Assembly: GCA_017461425.1 (NCBI GenBank)
Contig: JAFTXY010000005.1
Location: forward strand, 30,245-94,244
Direction: 5' to 3'
DNA from: Candidatus Gastranaerophilales bacterium
GTDB taxonomy: Bacteria; Cyanobacteriota; Vampirovibrionia; Gastranaerophilales; Gastranaerophilaceae
DNA: 64,000 nt
Part shown: piece after piece, positions 28,379-36,449 of the stretch
Numbering within the stretch: the stretch's first letter is position 1
Layout: every line of letters begins with the position of its first letter
The notes under the pieces: generated by a model
The model's input: only the letters and a program-made list of their open reading frames with translations
What the model was told of the DNA's origin: nothing
The model's database searches: none
Program-made: the position numbers and the translations under genes

Positions 28379-29206
28379 ATGAAAGAAATAATATTGAATT
28401 TAGTTTTTTGCACACTCGGAGCATTTTTAGCAGCATTTGCATTGGAATGCTTTTTAGTTCCAAACCAAATAATTGACGGTGGAGTTGTCGGCATATCAAT
28501 TATGGCAAGTTACATAACAAAAATAAATCTTGGCATATTTTTGGTTGCATTAAATCTCCCATTTTTATTTATGGCTTGGAATGAATTCGGCAAAAAATTC
28601 ATATTTTTGGCACTATATAGCGTTGCAATGCTAGCAATATTTGTTAACGTTACACATCATATTCCTGTAATTACAAAAGATTTATTATTATCAGCATTAT
28701 TTGGTGGTGGTATATTAGGTACAGGGGTTGGTTTGGTATTAAAAAACAATGCTTGTATGGATGGAACAGAAATTTTAGCTATGAAAATTTCAAAAAAATA
28801 TCCATATTCCGTTGGTGAAATAATAATGTTTATCAATATATTCATATTCACCTGCGCAGGCTTTTTATATGGCTGGGAACAAGCAATGTATTCAACATTA
28901 ACATATATAATTGCTTATAGGGCAATCGATATGATTGTTCAAGGTTTAAGCGAAGAAAAATCTATCAGAATAATATCAGACAAAGGTCAAGAGTTAGGTC
29001 AAGCTATTATTGAAAATCTAAATAAAACTGTAACTTATATTGAAGCGCAAGGTGGATATTCAAAAGCCAATAAGACAATGGTGTATTGTATAGTACCTCG
29101 TATTGAATTATATAAATTAAAAGAATTAGTAATTTCAATTGATAAAGATGCTTTTCTTTCTATAGAAAATGTACATGAAGTGTACGGAAAACGTTATAAA
29201 AAATAA
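28379..29206 (+). CDS. YitT family membrane protein (DUF2179)
   Basis: 275 residues. Five hydrophobic segments in the first about 180 residues are followed by a cytosolic DUF2179 domain with KTVTYIEAQGGYSKANKTMV and IDKDAFLSIENVHEVYGKRY. The conserved NNACMDGTEILAM and GLVLKN lie near 118-135. The function of the family is unknown. It is transcribed divergently from the substrate-binding protein and ends at a bidirectional terminator. Confidence 0.9.
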   Translation: MKEIILNLVFCTLGAFLAAFALECFLVPNQIIDGGVVGISIMASYITKINLGIFLVALNLPFLFMAWNEFGKKFIFLALYSVAMLAIFVNVTHHIPVITKDLLLSALFGGGILGTGVGLVLKNNACMDGTEILAMKISKKYPYSVGEIIMFINIFIFTCAGFLYGWEQAMYSTLTYIIAYRAIDMIVQGLSEEKSIRIISDKGQELGQAIIENLNKTVTYIEAQGGYSKANKTMVYCIVPRIELYKLKELVISIDKDAFLSIENVHEVYGKRYKK

Positions 29207-29207
29207 A

Positions 29208-29239
29208 ACAGTGGAATAATACATAAGGAAATCCACTGT
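29208..29239. repeat. Hairpin after yitT-like gene
   Basis: ACAGTGGA (29208-29215) pairs with TCCACTGT (29232-29239), directly after the stop codon and before a stronger terminator. Confidence 0.55.
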
Positions 29240-29249
29240 ATGCCAAAAA

Positions 29250-29288
29250 AAATGCACTTCCCCATTAAAAAGAAGTGCATTTAATTTT
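29250..29288 (+). terminator. Bidirectional terminator
   Basis: The stem AAATGCACTTC (29250-29260) / GAAGTGCATTT (29272-29282) has T-rich sequence on the + side and an A8 run on the left, so it can end both the + strand yitT-like gene and the convergent hydrolase-like gene. Confidence 0.85.
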
Positions 29289-29304
29289 TATTGTATTTTT
29301 TACA

Positions 29305-30060
29305 CTATTTTTCAATAAAATTCATAATTTCTATGTTGGCTTCTTTATTAACCCTTAAAAGGTTATTTCCTGGACCGCCATTGGCATATTGTCGAACAAT
29401 AACAGGAGTCTTGGTATCAAAATTCATAAAGACCCTATTTGCTTTCGATAAAAGCATTAATATTTTTGTATCATTAAATTTTGGTGAAGATACAGGCATT
29501 CTAAGACCTTTAAATTCAAACATTGGAGATATTAAAATTAATTTTTCAGGCGGATATTTTAAAGACATAGAAGCAATAGCACCCGCAGAAGCACCAATAT
29601 CCGCACCAATTATAATAACTTTATCAGTATTTATTTTTGGATAATTCGCTCTAACATATTTAACAGAATCTACAACATCTTTTGGCAATTTTTGCCAATC
29701 TTCAGCTTTATAGTAAAAACGTGATTTTAATTTAAGATTTTCATTGTAAACACTTCTGCCATGCCCTCTTAAATCCATGGCTAAAACGTTATAATCTTTT
29801 AATCTTAATTCTTTTGCAAAATCCTTCCATACTTGAGAATTCAATGAAAAAGAATGTAAACAAACAACAAGAGGTTTATTGCTTGGATTTTTTGCGAAAT
29901 ATAAATCTCCGACTAATATAAACTTATCTCTTGTTGTAAATTCTATTTTATGCTTTTCAGGAGGTGTTTTTGGCACCTTCTTTTTAGGCGCAGCATCACT
30001 TGCGCATACAAGAGAAAAGAATAAAACACTAATTACTAAATATCCAAAAAATTTTCTCAT
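29305..30060 (-). CDS. Secreted alpha/beta-hydrolase-fold protein with replaced catalytic residues
   Basis: 251 residues. A signal peptide (about 1-23, ending in ASDAA) suggests export; the following stretch is Lys/Pro-rich. The fold markers are VVCLHSFSLNSQVW (oxyanion region, about 65-78), AMDLRGHGRS (94-103) and a nucleophile elbow IIGADIGASAG (150-160). In that elbow Asp154 takes the place of the usual Ser. Near the C-terminus, GGPGNNLL sits where GxGHGxxLL is expected, so the His is also lost. It may be inactive, a binding protein, or use an Asp nucleophile as dehalogenases do. Confidence 0.8.
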   Translation of the reverse strand: MRKFFGYLVISVLFFSLVCASDAAPKKKVPKTPPEKHKIEFTTRDKFILVGDLYFAKNPSNKPLVVCLHSFSLNSQVWKDFAKELRLKDYNVLAMDLRGHGRSVYNENLKLKSRFYYKAEDWQKLPKDVVDSVKYVRANYPKINTDKVIIIGADIGASAGAIASMSLKYPPEKLILISPMFEFKGLRMPVSSPKFNDTKILMLLSKANRVFMNFDTKTPVIVRQYANGGPGNNLLRVNKEANIEIMNFIEK

Positions 30061-30160
30061 ATATTAATTTTAACAAATCTGGCATATTTTTTGGCTGTTT
30101 TTTAAAATTTACACCTTTTGGATGAAAAAAGAATAAATAAATTAAAGTCTTGAATTATTA

Positions 30161-30259
30161 GTGTCGTATATACAAATATACAGAATTTGTTTAAGAGCTA
30201 TGCTCTTATTCAAAACCTCCTCCCCAAGTCTAGTAGCCGCCTTATGACGGCTTTTTTTT
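30161..30259 (+). ncRNA. Candidate small regulatory RNA with C-rich anti-SD loop
   Basis: The region between two minus-strand genes holds, on the + strand, a hairpin GTATAT-ACAA-ATATAC (30166-30181), a hairpin AAGAGC-TAT-GCTCTT (30193-30207), an unpaired ATTCAAAACCTCCTCCCC stretch (about 30208-30225) complementary to Shine-Dalgarno sequences, and a terminator (30235-30259). No + strand gene lies upstream that needs the terminator; yitT has its own. The 5' end is uncertain and no convincing promoter was found, though TTGAAT at 30150-30155 may be a -35 box. Confidence 0.5.
30235..30259 (+). terminator. Rho-independent terminator of the candidate small RNA
   Basis: AGCCGCC (30235-30241), loop TTAT, GACGGCT (30246-30252), then eight T residues (30252-30259). 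One mismatch in the stem. The T-run is only on the + strand, so it does not fit etfA, which is on the minus strand. Confidence 0.8.
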
Positions 30260-30262
30260 ATT

Positions 30263-31276
30263 TCAAGATAAAATTTCTAACATTTCATCAATGATTTTTT
30301 TTGCGTCAGCAGTTATTTTATAATCAGAATATTTAAATATATCGGCATTTTCGTCAGTATTTATTGCAATGATTGTTTTTGAATTTTTCATGCCAGAAAC
30401 ATGTTGAATGGCACCTGAAATACCAAATGCAATATATACGTCAGCAACGACATTTGAACCAGTTTGTCCAATTTGAAATTCTCTTGGCAATAAATCAAAA
30501 TCTGCAACTTTTCTTGTACAAGCTAGTTTTGCATTGATTTTTTTTGCAAGCTCTTCTAATCTTAAATAATATTTTTTATCCTTACCTTCTGACAAGCCAA
30601 ATCCAGCAGCTAAGACGACTTTAGCATTATCAAAATTAACATCTGTTGTATTTTTTTCAAGCATGGTTCTTAACAATTTAACTCGAGTTTCGGAATATTC
30701 ACAAGGTTCAAACTCGCAATATTGACCATCTGCATTTAAGCCAAAATTTGCAACAAAAGTATTTGGTCTAACAGTTGCACATTGCGGAAATTTTTTCGAT
30801 AAAATTGTTGCCATTAATTCAGATCCAAAAGTTGGACGAGTAGGTGCTAATTTTAATTCATCATTTTTTAAAATAAAATCTAAACCCGTACAATCTGCAA
30901 CTAAACCTGTATTTAAAATTGTTGTTATTCTAGGTGCAAGTATTCTTCCATAAGGGGTTGCCGGGAATAATATAACCTCAGATTTATTTTTTAGATAATA
31001 TTCAATAAAAGATTGCGCAAAAATAGTTTGCGAAAATGCGCTAAGAGTTTTATTTTTAACTAAAACTACTCTATTAGCACCAGCATTTAACGCTTTTTTC
31101 AATGAATCCTCATCAAGATTTGACCCAAGCGCCACAGCTTCGACACTATATTGTTCTTTTTTTAATTCAAACGCTTGTCTGGATAGCTCCACAGCTTTTG
31201 AAATTAATTCATATGAAACAGGAAGCATTGTATAATTTTTTAAATTTAATTCACAATATACCGTAATTTTTTTCAT
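30263..31276 (-). CDS. etfA: Electron transfer flavoprotein alpha subunit
   Basis: 337 residues. The C-terminal FAD-binding domain has VLAAGFGLSEGKDKKY, the REFQIGQTGSNVV segment and the signature YIAFGISGAIQHVSGMKNS then TIIAINTDENADIF. It pairs with EtfB encoded 1 nt upstream. The complex transfers electrons from flavoprotein dehydrogenases. No acyl-CoA dehydrogenase or Fix-type partner is nearby, so the donor and acceptor are unknown. Confidence 0.95.
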   Translation of the reverse strand: MKKITVYCELNLKNYTMLPVSYELISKAVELSRQAFELKKEQYSVEAVALGSNLDEDSLKKALNAGANRVVLVKNKTLSAFSQTIFAQSFIEYYLKNKSEVILFPATPYGRILAPRITTILNTGLVADCTGLDFILKNDELKLAPTRPTFGSELMATILSKKFPQCATVRPNTFVANFGLNADGQYCEFEPCEYSETRVKLLRTMLEKNTTDVNFDNAKVVLAAGFGLSEGKDKKYYLRLEELAKKINAKLACTRKVADFDLLPREFQIGQTGSNVVADVYIAFGISGAIQHVSGMKNSKTIIAINTDENADIFKYSDYKITADAKKIIDEMLEILS

Positions 31277-31277
31277 T

Positions 31278-32051
31278 TTATTTTGCTTTCAAAATTAAAT
31301 CTATTATTGTTCTAGAAAAATTTTCTTTAATTTCTTGAGTATTTTTATTTATTTCAGGTCTATATGCTTTATGCACTATTGTAGGCGAACCAATTATTCC
31401 AACTTTATCTTTTTCAACGCCCAAATCAATAGCTCCATACAATTCTATCAATGTATTTTGTGCCTTTATATAATCATCGATTTTTGGTTGAATTTTAACA
31501 TCACATTCTTTTTTAACCGCAATAAGACAAGGGGTTAAAACCTCATACATATTTATCTCGTCATCTAATTTTTGAGCCACAATTGCCATTTTTTTATCAG
31601 CATTGAAAATTTCAACAACATTTGTTACATCAGGAATTGACAATAATTGCGCCATGCTGACAGGTACCTGTGCAGTATCGCCATCTTGAGCAATATTCCC
31701 AGTTAAAATTAAATTAAAATCAGGAACATATTTTAAAATTGCTGCTGATAATATTTTTGCAGTAATCAATGTATCAGAGCCAGAAAAGGCTTTATCGGAT
31801 AACAGAATAGCTCTATCAGCACCTTTTGCTAATGCCAGCTGTAAAACTTCCTTGGATTGAGCGGGACCCATTGAAATAGCTGTTATTTTAACATCTTTAA
31901 ATTGGGATTTAATTTTCATTGCATAATCAATCGCCCAATTATCATACGGATTGATTTTAGATAACATTAAACTTCTATCTAAATTATTCTCTTTAGTCCA
32001 TTTAATATCATCAACATCCGGAACTTGCTTAATACAAACAACTATATTCAT
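31278..32051 (-). CDS. etfB: Electron transfer flavoprotein beta subunit
   Basis: 257 residues, with the N-terminal VVCIKQVPDV and the conserved ALAKGADRAILLSDKAFSGS and LTGNIAQDGDTAQVP (nucleotide-binding region, about 120-135). It forms a heterodimer with EtfA. It lies 9 nt downstream of the SIS-domain gene, suggesting one transcript. Confidence 0.95.
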   Translation of the reverse strand: MNIVVCIKQVPDVDDIKWTKENNLDRSLMLSKINPYDNWAIDYAMKIKSQFKDVKITAISMGPAQSKEVLQLALAKGADRAILLSDKAFSGSDTLITAKILSAAILKYVPDFNLILTGNIAQDGDTAQVPVSMAQLLSIPDVTNVVEIFNADKKMAIVAQKLDDEINMYEVLTPCLIAVKKECDVKIQPKIDDYIKAQNTLIELYGAIDLGVEKDKVGIIGSPTIVHKAYRPEINKNTQEIKENFSRTIIDLILKAK

Positions 32052-32060
32052 TTATTTTCC

Positions 32061-33110
32061 TTATTTGCCTACAACTTTTTGTAGGCCTTTTGGTTTGTCC
32101 ACATTTCTTTTTAATTTGATTGCCATTTTTAGAGCAATCATTTGCACAGTAATAATTGAATTTATAATATTTGCAATTCTAGATTGCCCTTTGGGGAATT
32201 TTACAAGTATATCGCAATTATAATCTTCGTATTCGTCAGATATTAAAACAATTTTAGGTCTATATGTTTGTTGAATTTTTTCCAAAATTTCTTTCTCGAA
32301 ATCAGATAACTCATTTAGTGCAAAAGTTAATAAGACGTTTGATTTATTTAATAACGCAAAATGTCCGTGGATAAATTCTCCCATTGGATAAAAACTTGTA
32401 TTTATATAACAAGTTTCTTTAATTTTTAAAGCAGCCTCTCTTGTTAAAGCATAATTTGTATTAAATCCGCAAATAGAAAAATCTTTTTGTTTTGCTAAAA
32501 ATTTAACCGCCAAATCAATGTTATCAATATTGTTTAAAACGGCTTCGATATTATGTTTAACAGAATAAACATTTTTTGTTTCTTCAGAGATATCAATTTG
32601 CTTATTTTGAGCAACTTTTAGTGCAATTAACCATAGCATTAAAACTGTTGCACTAAATGTTTTTGTTGCTGCAATTGCAAATTCTCTACCAGTCTCTATG
32701 TCAAACTTATAATCTGATAGCTCAAATAAAGTAGATTCTTTATTATTTGTTATAGAAAGAGTTTGCGCATTAGCATTTTTAACTTTTTTTATTGCTGCAA
32801 CAGTATCAGCACTATTACCTGATTGGCTTAAAAATACATAAAGAACATCTTCTCTAAAATTATAAAAATCATTATTTGCCACTTCTGATGCATATTCAAC
32901 AGAAGTTTGAACTTTCGAAATTCCTTCAAAGAAATTCTTACCATACATTGCTGCATTATACGAAGAACCGCTTGCAATAATAACAATTTGATTAACTTGC
33001 AAAGGAATATCCATTAAAACGCAATAATTTACAATATACTTAGTTGTTAAATTATCAATAACTTGCCCTTGAGAATTAATCTCCGTTTCCATCACATAAC
33101 TCATATTCAT
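32061..33110 (-). CDS. SIS-domain sugar isomerase/aminotransferase-like protein
   Basis: The longest frame reaches 33185, but it would run into hemW on the other strand; starts at 33110, 33104 or 33092 are more likely, giving about 340-350 residues. Two SIS domains are seen: the first with IVIIASGSSYNAAMYGK and FLSQSGNSADT (isomerase phosphosugar sites), the second around ICGFNTNYALTREAALKIKE and FIHGHFALL. It resembles the isomerase half of GlmS without the glutaminase domain, or AgaS/FrlB-type proteins. The substrate is probably a phosphorylated amino sugar. Confidence 0.8.
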   Translation of the reverse strand: MNMSYVMETEINSQGQVIDNLTTKYIVNYCVLMDIPLQVNQIVIIASGSSYNAAMYGKNFFEGISKVQTSVEYASEVANNDFYNFREDVLYVFLSQSGNSADTVAAIKKVKNANAQTLSITNNKESTLFELSDYKFDIETGREFAIAATKTFSATVLMLWLIALKVAQNKQIDISEETKNVYSVKHNIEAVLNNIDNIDLAVKFLAKQKDFSICGFNTNYALTREAALKIKETCYINTSFYPMGEFIHGHFALLNKSNVLLTFALNELSDFEKEILEKIQQTYRPKIVLISDEYEDYNCDILVKFPKGQSRIANIINSIITVQMIALKMAIKLKRNVDKPKGLQKVVGK

Positions 33111-33124
33111 ATTATAATTTAAAA

Positions 33125-34213
33125 ATGATAAATTGTGTCTACATTCATATTCCGTTTTGCGAAAAAAAATGTAACTATTGTGCATTTTGCTCTTATAGTG
33201 CGCTTGGCGCTAAAGAAAAATATCTTAATGCTTTAAAAAAAGAAATTAAGTTTCATTACAAAAACGAAATATTAAAAACAATTTATTTTGGCGGAGGAAC
33301 CCCGTCTTTATTAGAATCAGAAGAAATAAAAGAAATTTTAAGCCTATTAAATTATAATTCAAACACCCAAATAACAATTGAATGCAATCCTAATTCATTA
33401 AACAATAAAAAAATTGACGAATATAAAAATCTTGGAATAAATAGATTTAGCATTGGAATACAAAGTTTTAATGATGAAGAGCTAAGACTTTTAGGCAGAT
33501 TGCATAATACTCAAAAAATATACGAAACAATTGATTTATTAGAAGAAAATAATATTGAAAATTATAGCATTGATTTAATGTATGGAATACCCAATCAAAA
33601 CATAAAAAATTGGGAAAACAATTTAGATAAGGCGATAATACTAAGACCAAAACATATTTCATTATATGGTTTAAAAATAGAAGAAGGCACATATTTTTAT
33701 AAATATCCACCAAAAAATATCGCAACACTAGATGAACAAGCAGATATGTATGAGCTAGCAATAGAAAAACTGAAAAAAAACTATATTCATTATGAATTTT
33801 CTAATTTTGCAACATCTGAAAAATATTTTTCAAAACACAATCTTGCATATTGGAATAGAGAAGAATATTATGGTTTTGGCTTGTCAGCAAGCGGATTTAT
33901 AAATAATAAAAGATATACAAATACTTTTAATTTTTCGCAATATATAAAAAATCCGACAGAAAAAGAATATGAAATCTTAACAATAAAAAATGCAATAGAA
34001 GAAGAAATATTTCTAGGTTTAAGATTAATAGAGGGTATTAATTTTAATTTAATTAATACCAAATACGACATAGATATTATAAAAAAATATGGAAATATTT
34101 TTGAAAAATATATATCCAACAAGCTCATGGAAAAAACTGAAAAAGGTGTTAGATTAACTCAAAAAGGCATATTGCTTTCAAATGAAATTTTATGTGAATT
34201 TATAGATGTATGA
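33125..34213 (+). CDS. hemW: HemW-like radical SAM protein
   Basis: 362 residues. The radical SAM cluster motif is at the N-terminus, HIPFCEKKCNYCAFCSY (C-x3-C-x2-C). It also has YFGGGTPSLL, IECNPNSL, GINRFSIGIQSF and a C-terminal HemN-type domain. HemW is a heme chaperone related to oxygen-independent coproporphyrinogen oxidase. TATAAT (33113-33118) lies only 6 nt before the ATG and overlaps a minus-strand TATAAT, so the transcript may be nearly leaderless. Confidence 0.9.
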   Translation: MINCVYIHIPFCEKKCNYCAFCSYSALGAKEKYLNALKKEIKFHYKNEILKTIYFGGGTPSLLESEEIKEILSLLNYNSNTQITIECNPNSLNNKKIDEYKNLGINRFSIGIQSFNDEELRLLGRLHNTQKIYETIDLLEENNIENYSIDLMYGIPNQNIKNWENNLDKAIILRPKHISLYGLKIEEGTYFYKYPPKNIATLDEQADMYELAIEKLKKNYIHYEFSNFATSEKYFSKHNLAYWNREEYYGFGLSASGFINNKRYTNTFNFSQYIKNPTEKEYEILTIKNAIEEEIFLGLRLIEGINFNLINTKYDIDIIKKYGNIFEKYISNKLMEKTEKGVRLTQKGILLSNEILCEFIDV

Positions 34214-34259
34214 TTGTAACAAAATTGCCATAAGCATTGATAAGAATTAAAATTTTAAT

Positions 34260-34616
34260 ATGGAAAATAATAAACAAATTCTATACAAAAGATGGTACGA
34301 CACAAAGCCTTATGCAAATGGGGTTTTAGAAATTTTGAAAAACTTATCTTTGCAATCCCATTACGATATAGCAAGAGAAGTGTTAAAAATAATAGAGGCT
34401 ATCAAAATAAACTCAAGAGAACTTGATGAACCACCATTGAGTCTTGGAGCAGAAAGAGTTTTTGGATTATTTTCTCAAAATTACAAAAGAAGATGGTACG
34501 ACAAAAATCTTCCTATAAATAGAATTTTTAAAAGCGCTTCAAGCTTGCAAGACGAAGATTTTCAAAATATAATGCAAGGTATGTTTACAAGTTTGAAAGA
34601 TGAAAATGAACAATAA
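34260..34616 (+). CDS. Hypothetical protein with repeated RWYD motif
   Basis: 118 residues, family not recognised. YKRWYDTKPY (about 9-18) and YKRRWYDKNLP (about 75-85) form an internal repeat. The rest is helical with HYDIAREVLKIIEAI. It overlaps the next small gene by 17 nt and precedes dxr, so the three are probably one transcript. Confidence 0.7.
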   Translation: MENNKQILYKRWYDTKPYANGVLEILKNLSLQSHYDIAREVLKIIEAIKINSRELDEPPLSLGAERVFGLFSQNYKRRWYDKNLPINRIFKSASSLQDEDFQNIMQGMFTSLKDENEQ

Positions 34617-34923
34617 TCAACAACAAATTATAGAAGATATGCAAGCAGTTATTCATCAAATGAAAATTGATGATATTGAAGAAAATCCTGATTCGGAATT
34701 TGATTTATTTACTTGCAGTGCTTGTACAAAAGATAGCCCATTAGCAGGCTCAATACAATATTCAAAATACAGACTATGCAATGATTGCGTATTGTTGTAC
34801 GAACTTGCTCTTAAGCTAGGCAAAGTTCAAAATATTGAAGAATATATGTCAAAAACAGAAGATACTCGTCTTGAAGCAATGTGTGATTTTATTAAACACG
34901 AAAACTTAAAAGAGAATAATTAA
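34600..34923 (+). CDS. Hypothetical protein with zinc-ribbon-like cysteines
   Basis: 107 residues. Cysteine pairs CSAC (about 43-46) and CNDC (about 66-69) suggest a small zinc-binding module between helical ends. Its translation is likely coupled to the preceding overlapping gene; dxr starts 2 nt after its stop. Function unknown. Confidence 0.7.
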   Translation: MKMNNNQQQIIEDMQAVIHQMKIDDIEENPDSEFDLFTCSACTKDSPLAGSIQYSKYRLCNDCVLLYELALKLGKVQNIEEYMSKTEDTRLEAMCDFIKHENLKENN

Positions 34924-34925
34924 CA

Positions 34926-36053
34926 ATGAAAAATGTAATAATTCTAGGTTCCACAGGTTCAATCGGAACACAAACTCTTGAAGTTATAGAAAAACTTGAT
35001 AATTTTAATGTATTAGCTTTAGCTTGCGGCAATAATATCAGCCTATTAAAAGAACAAATTAAAAAATTTAATCCAAAATATGTTTGTATAGAAAATCCAG
35101 AACATAAAAACAATATCAAACAAGATTTTCCCAATATTAAAGTTTTATCAGGTAGTGATGGGTTATTGGAACTTGCAAGCATTAAAGAATGCGATATTTT
35201 TGTTGTTGCCACAAGTGGAATAGTTTCAGTTAAGGCAGTCTTAAAGGCAATTGAAAATAAAAAAACAATAGCACTTGCAAACAAAGAAACTCTTGTCATG
35301 GCAGGTGATATTGTTATGAAAAAAGCAAAAGAAAATAATGTAAATATCATACCAATCGATTCAGAACATTCAGCAATTTTGCAATGTATGCAAACCCAAG
35401 ACAATAAGCTTGCCCAAAGGCTTTGGATTACAGCTTCAGGCGGTCCGTTTTTAAATAACACAAGAGAAGAAATGGAAAACTTCAATGCCAAAGATGCATT
35501 AAATCACCCAAGATGGGCAATGGGTAAAAAAATCACTATAGATTGTGCAACATTGGTAAATAAGGGCTTAGAAGTTATCGAAGCGCATCATTTGTATAAT
35601 TTTGATTACAACAATATAAAAGTGGTAATACATCCGCAAAGCATTGTTCATTCTTTTGTTGAATTTATAGATGGCTCATTTCTAGCACAAATGGGGGTGC
35701 CGTCAATGCATATTCCTATACAATATGCTCTAACTTATCCAGAAAGATTTAATGGAATTAAAACAAATAGTTTTAATATTTATAATCAAAATTTGCAATT
35801 CTTAGAACCAGATTTTAAAAAATTTCCGCTATTAAAATTGACAATTGAATGCGGAAAACAAGGTGGAATAATGCCTGTTGTGCTAAATGCTGCAAATGAA
35901 GTTGCTGTATATAAATTTATAAAAGGTGAAATTAATTTCTTAGATATTGAAAAAATAATATTTAAAGAAATAGAAAAAACAACCAACATTAAAAACCCAA
36001 CATTAGACGAAATATTTGCCCTAGATGAAGATATCAGAAGAAGATTAGCATAG
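34926..36053 (+). CDS. dxr: 1-deoxy-D-xylulose 5-phosphate reductoisomerase
   Basis: Second enzyme of the MEP isoprenoid pathway. The 375 residues show the NADPH-binding ILGSTGSIGTQTLEVI (5-20), ALANKETLVMAG, the metal/substrate site IPIDSEHSAILQC (about 145-157), the ASGGPF loop and HPQSIVHSFVEF (about 236-247). All key residues are present. Confidence 0.96.
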   Translation: MKNVIILGSTGSIGTQTLEVIEKLDNFNVLALACGNNISLLKEQIKKFNPKYVCIENPEHKNNIKQDFPNIKVLSGSDGLLELASIKECDIFVVATSGIVSVKAVLKAIENKKTIALANKETLVMAGDIVMKKAKENNVNIIPIDSEHSAILQCMQTQDNKLAQRLWITASGGPFLNNTREEMENFNAKDALNHPRWAMGKKITIDCATLVNKGLEVIEAHHLYNFDYNNIKVVIHPQSIVHSFVEFIDGSFLAQMGVPSMHIPIQYALTYPERFNGIKTNSFNIYNQNLQFLEPDFKKFPLLKLTIECGKQGGIMPVVLNAANEVAVYKFIKGEINFLDIEKIIFKEIEKTTNIKNPTLDEIFALDEDIRRRLA

Positions 36054-36091
36054 TTTATTAAGTTTTGTAACAGAATAATTAAAATTTGAAA

Positions 36092-36120
36092 TTCAATACT
36101 TAGTATATACTTTATATATA
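36092..36120 (+). promoter_or_regulatory. Promoter with palindromic AGTATATACT
   Basis: TTCAAT (36092-36097), 17 nt, TATATA (36115-36120) precedes the small ORF at 36149. The perfect palindrome AGTATATACT (36102-36111) lies between the two boxes, and the same 10-mer within a longer matching stretch occurs at 57149-57158 upstream of the EF-hand protein gene. Confidence 0.4.
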
Positions 36121-36148
36121 TGTAAGCAGTTACTAAGGATAAATAAAG

Positions 36149-36322
36149 ATGAAACTTCAAATCACAGAAAATTTCGATCAAAAACTTGCAGAACTTTATT
36201 CATCTAAAGTAACAGTAAATCTAGATACTAAATCAAACATCGACCCAAACCAAATCTGGAACTCAATGGAATTAATCGCAGTTAATCATAAAGCAATGAT
36301 AAATTTTAGAATTGCTAGATAA
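36149..36322 (+). CDS. Small hypothetical protein, 57 residues
   Basis: An open frame below the length that is usually reported: it begins MKLQITENFDQKLAELYSSK and ends INFRIAR. AAGGAT lies 8 nt before the ATG. Codon choice resembles neighbouring genes, and it lies between a promoter-like sequence and the terminator at 36388. It has helical, amphipathic character and no recognised domain. Confidence 0.6.
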   Translation: MKLQITENFDQKLAELYSSKVTVNLDTKSNIDPNQIWNSMELIAVNHKAMINFRIAR

Positions 36323-36387
36323 TAAAGAATTGAAAAATCTTCGGATTTAATGATATAGAGAGAGAATATTGGCGGATTTATGGAGTG

Positions 36388-36416
36388 AAACCCTTCTTTA
36401 ACAAGAAGGGTTTTTG
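36388..36416 (+). terminator. Rho-independent terminator
   Basis: AAACCCTTCTT (36388-36398), loop TAAC, AAGAAGGGTTT (36403-36413), then more T. It ends the dxr/small-ORF side; the gene starting at 37415 is convergent with it. Confidence 0.85.
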
Positions 36417-36449
36417 TATTACTTAATTGTAAAAATCAGCCAAGAATTG

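Noticed and set aside
30161..30259. Minus-strand short ORF with GGGGAGGAGG as ribosome binding site (TTG start, about 23 codons)
   Set aside because: Spacing between the SD-like run and the TTG is only about 2 nt, and the hairpins plus + strand T-run fit a + strand RNA better.
33111..33185. Longer N-terminus of the SIS-domain protein
   Set aside because: It would overlap hemW on the opposite strand and has no homology to SIS proteins; later ATGs are more plausible.
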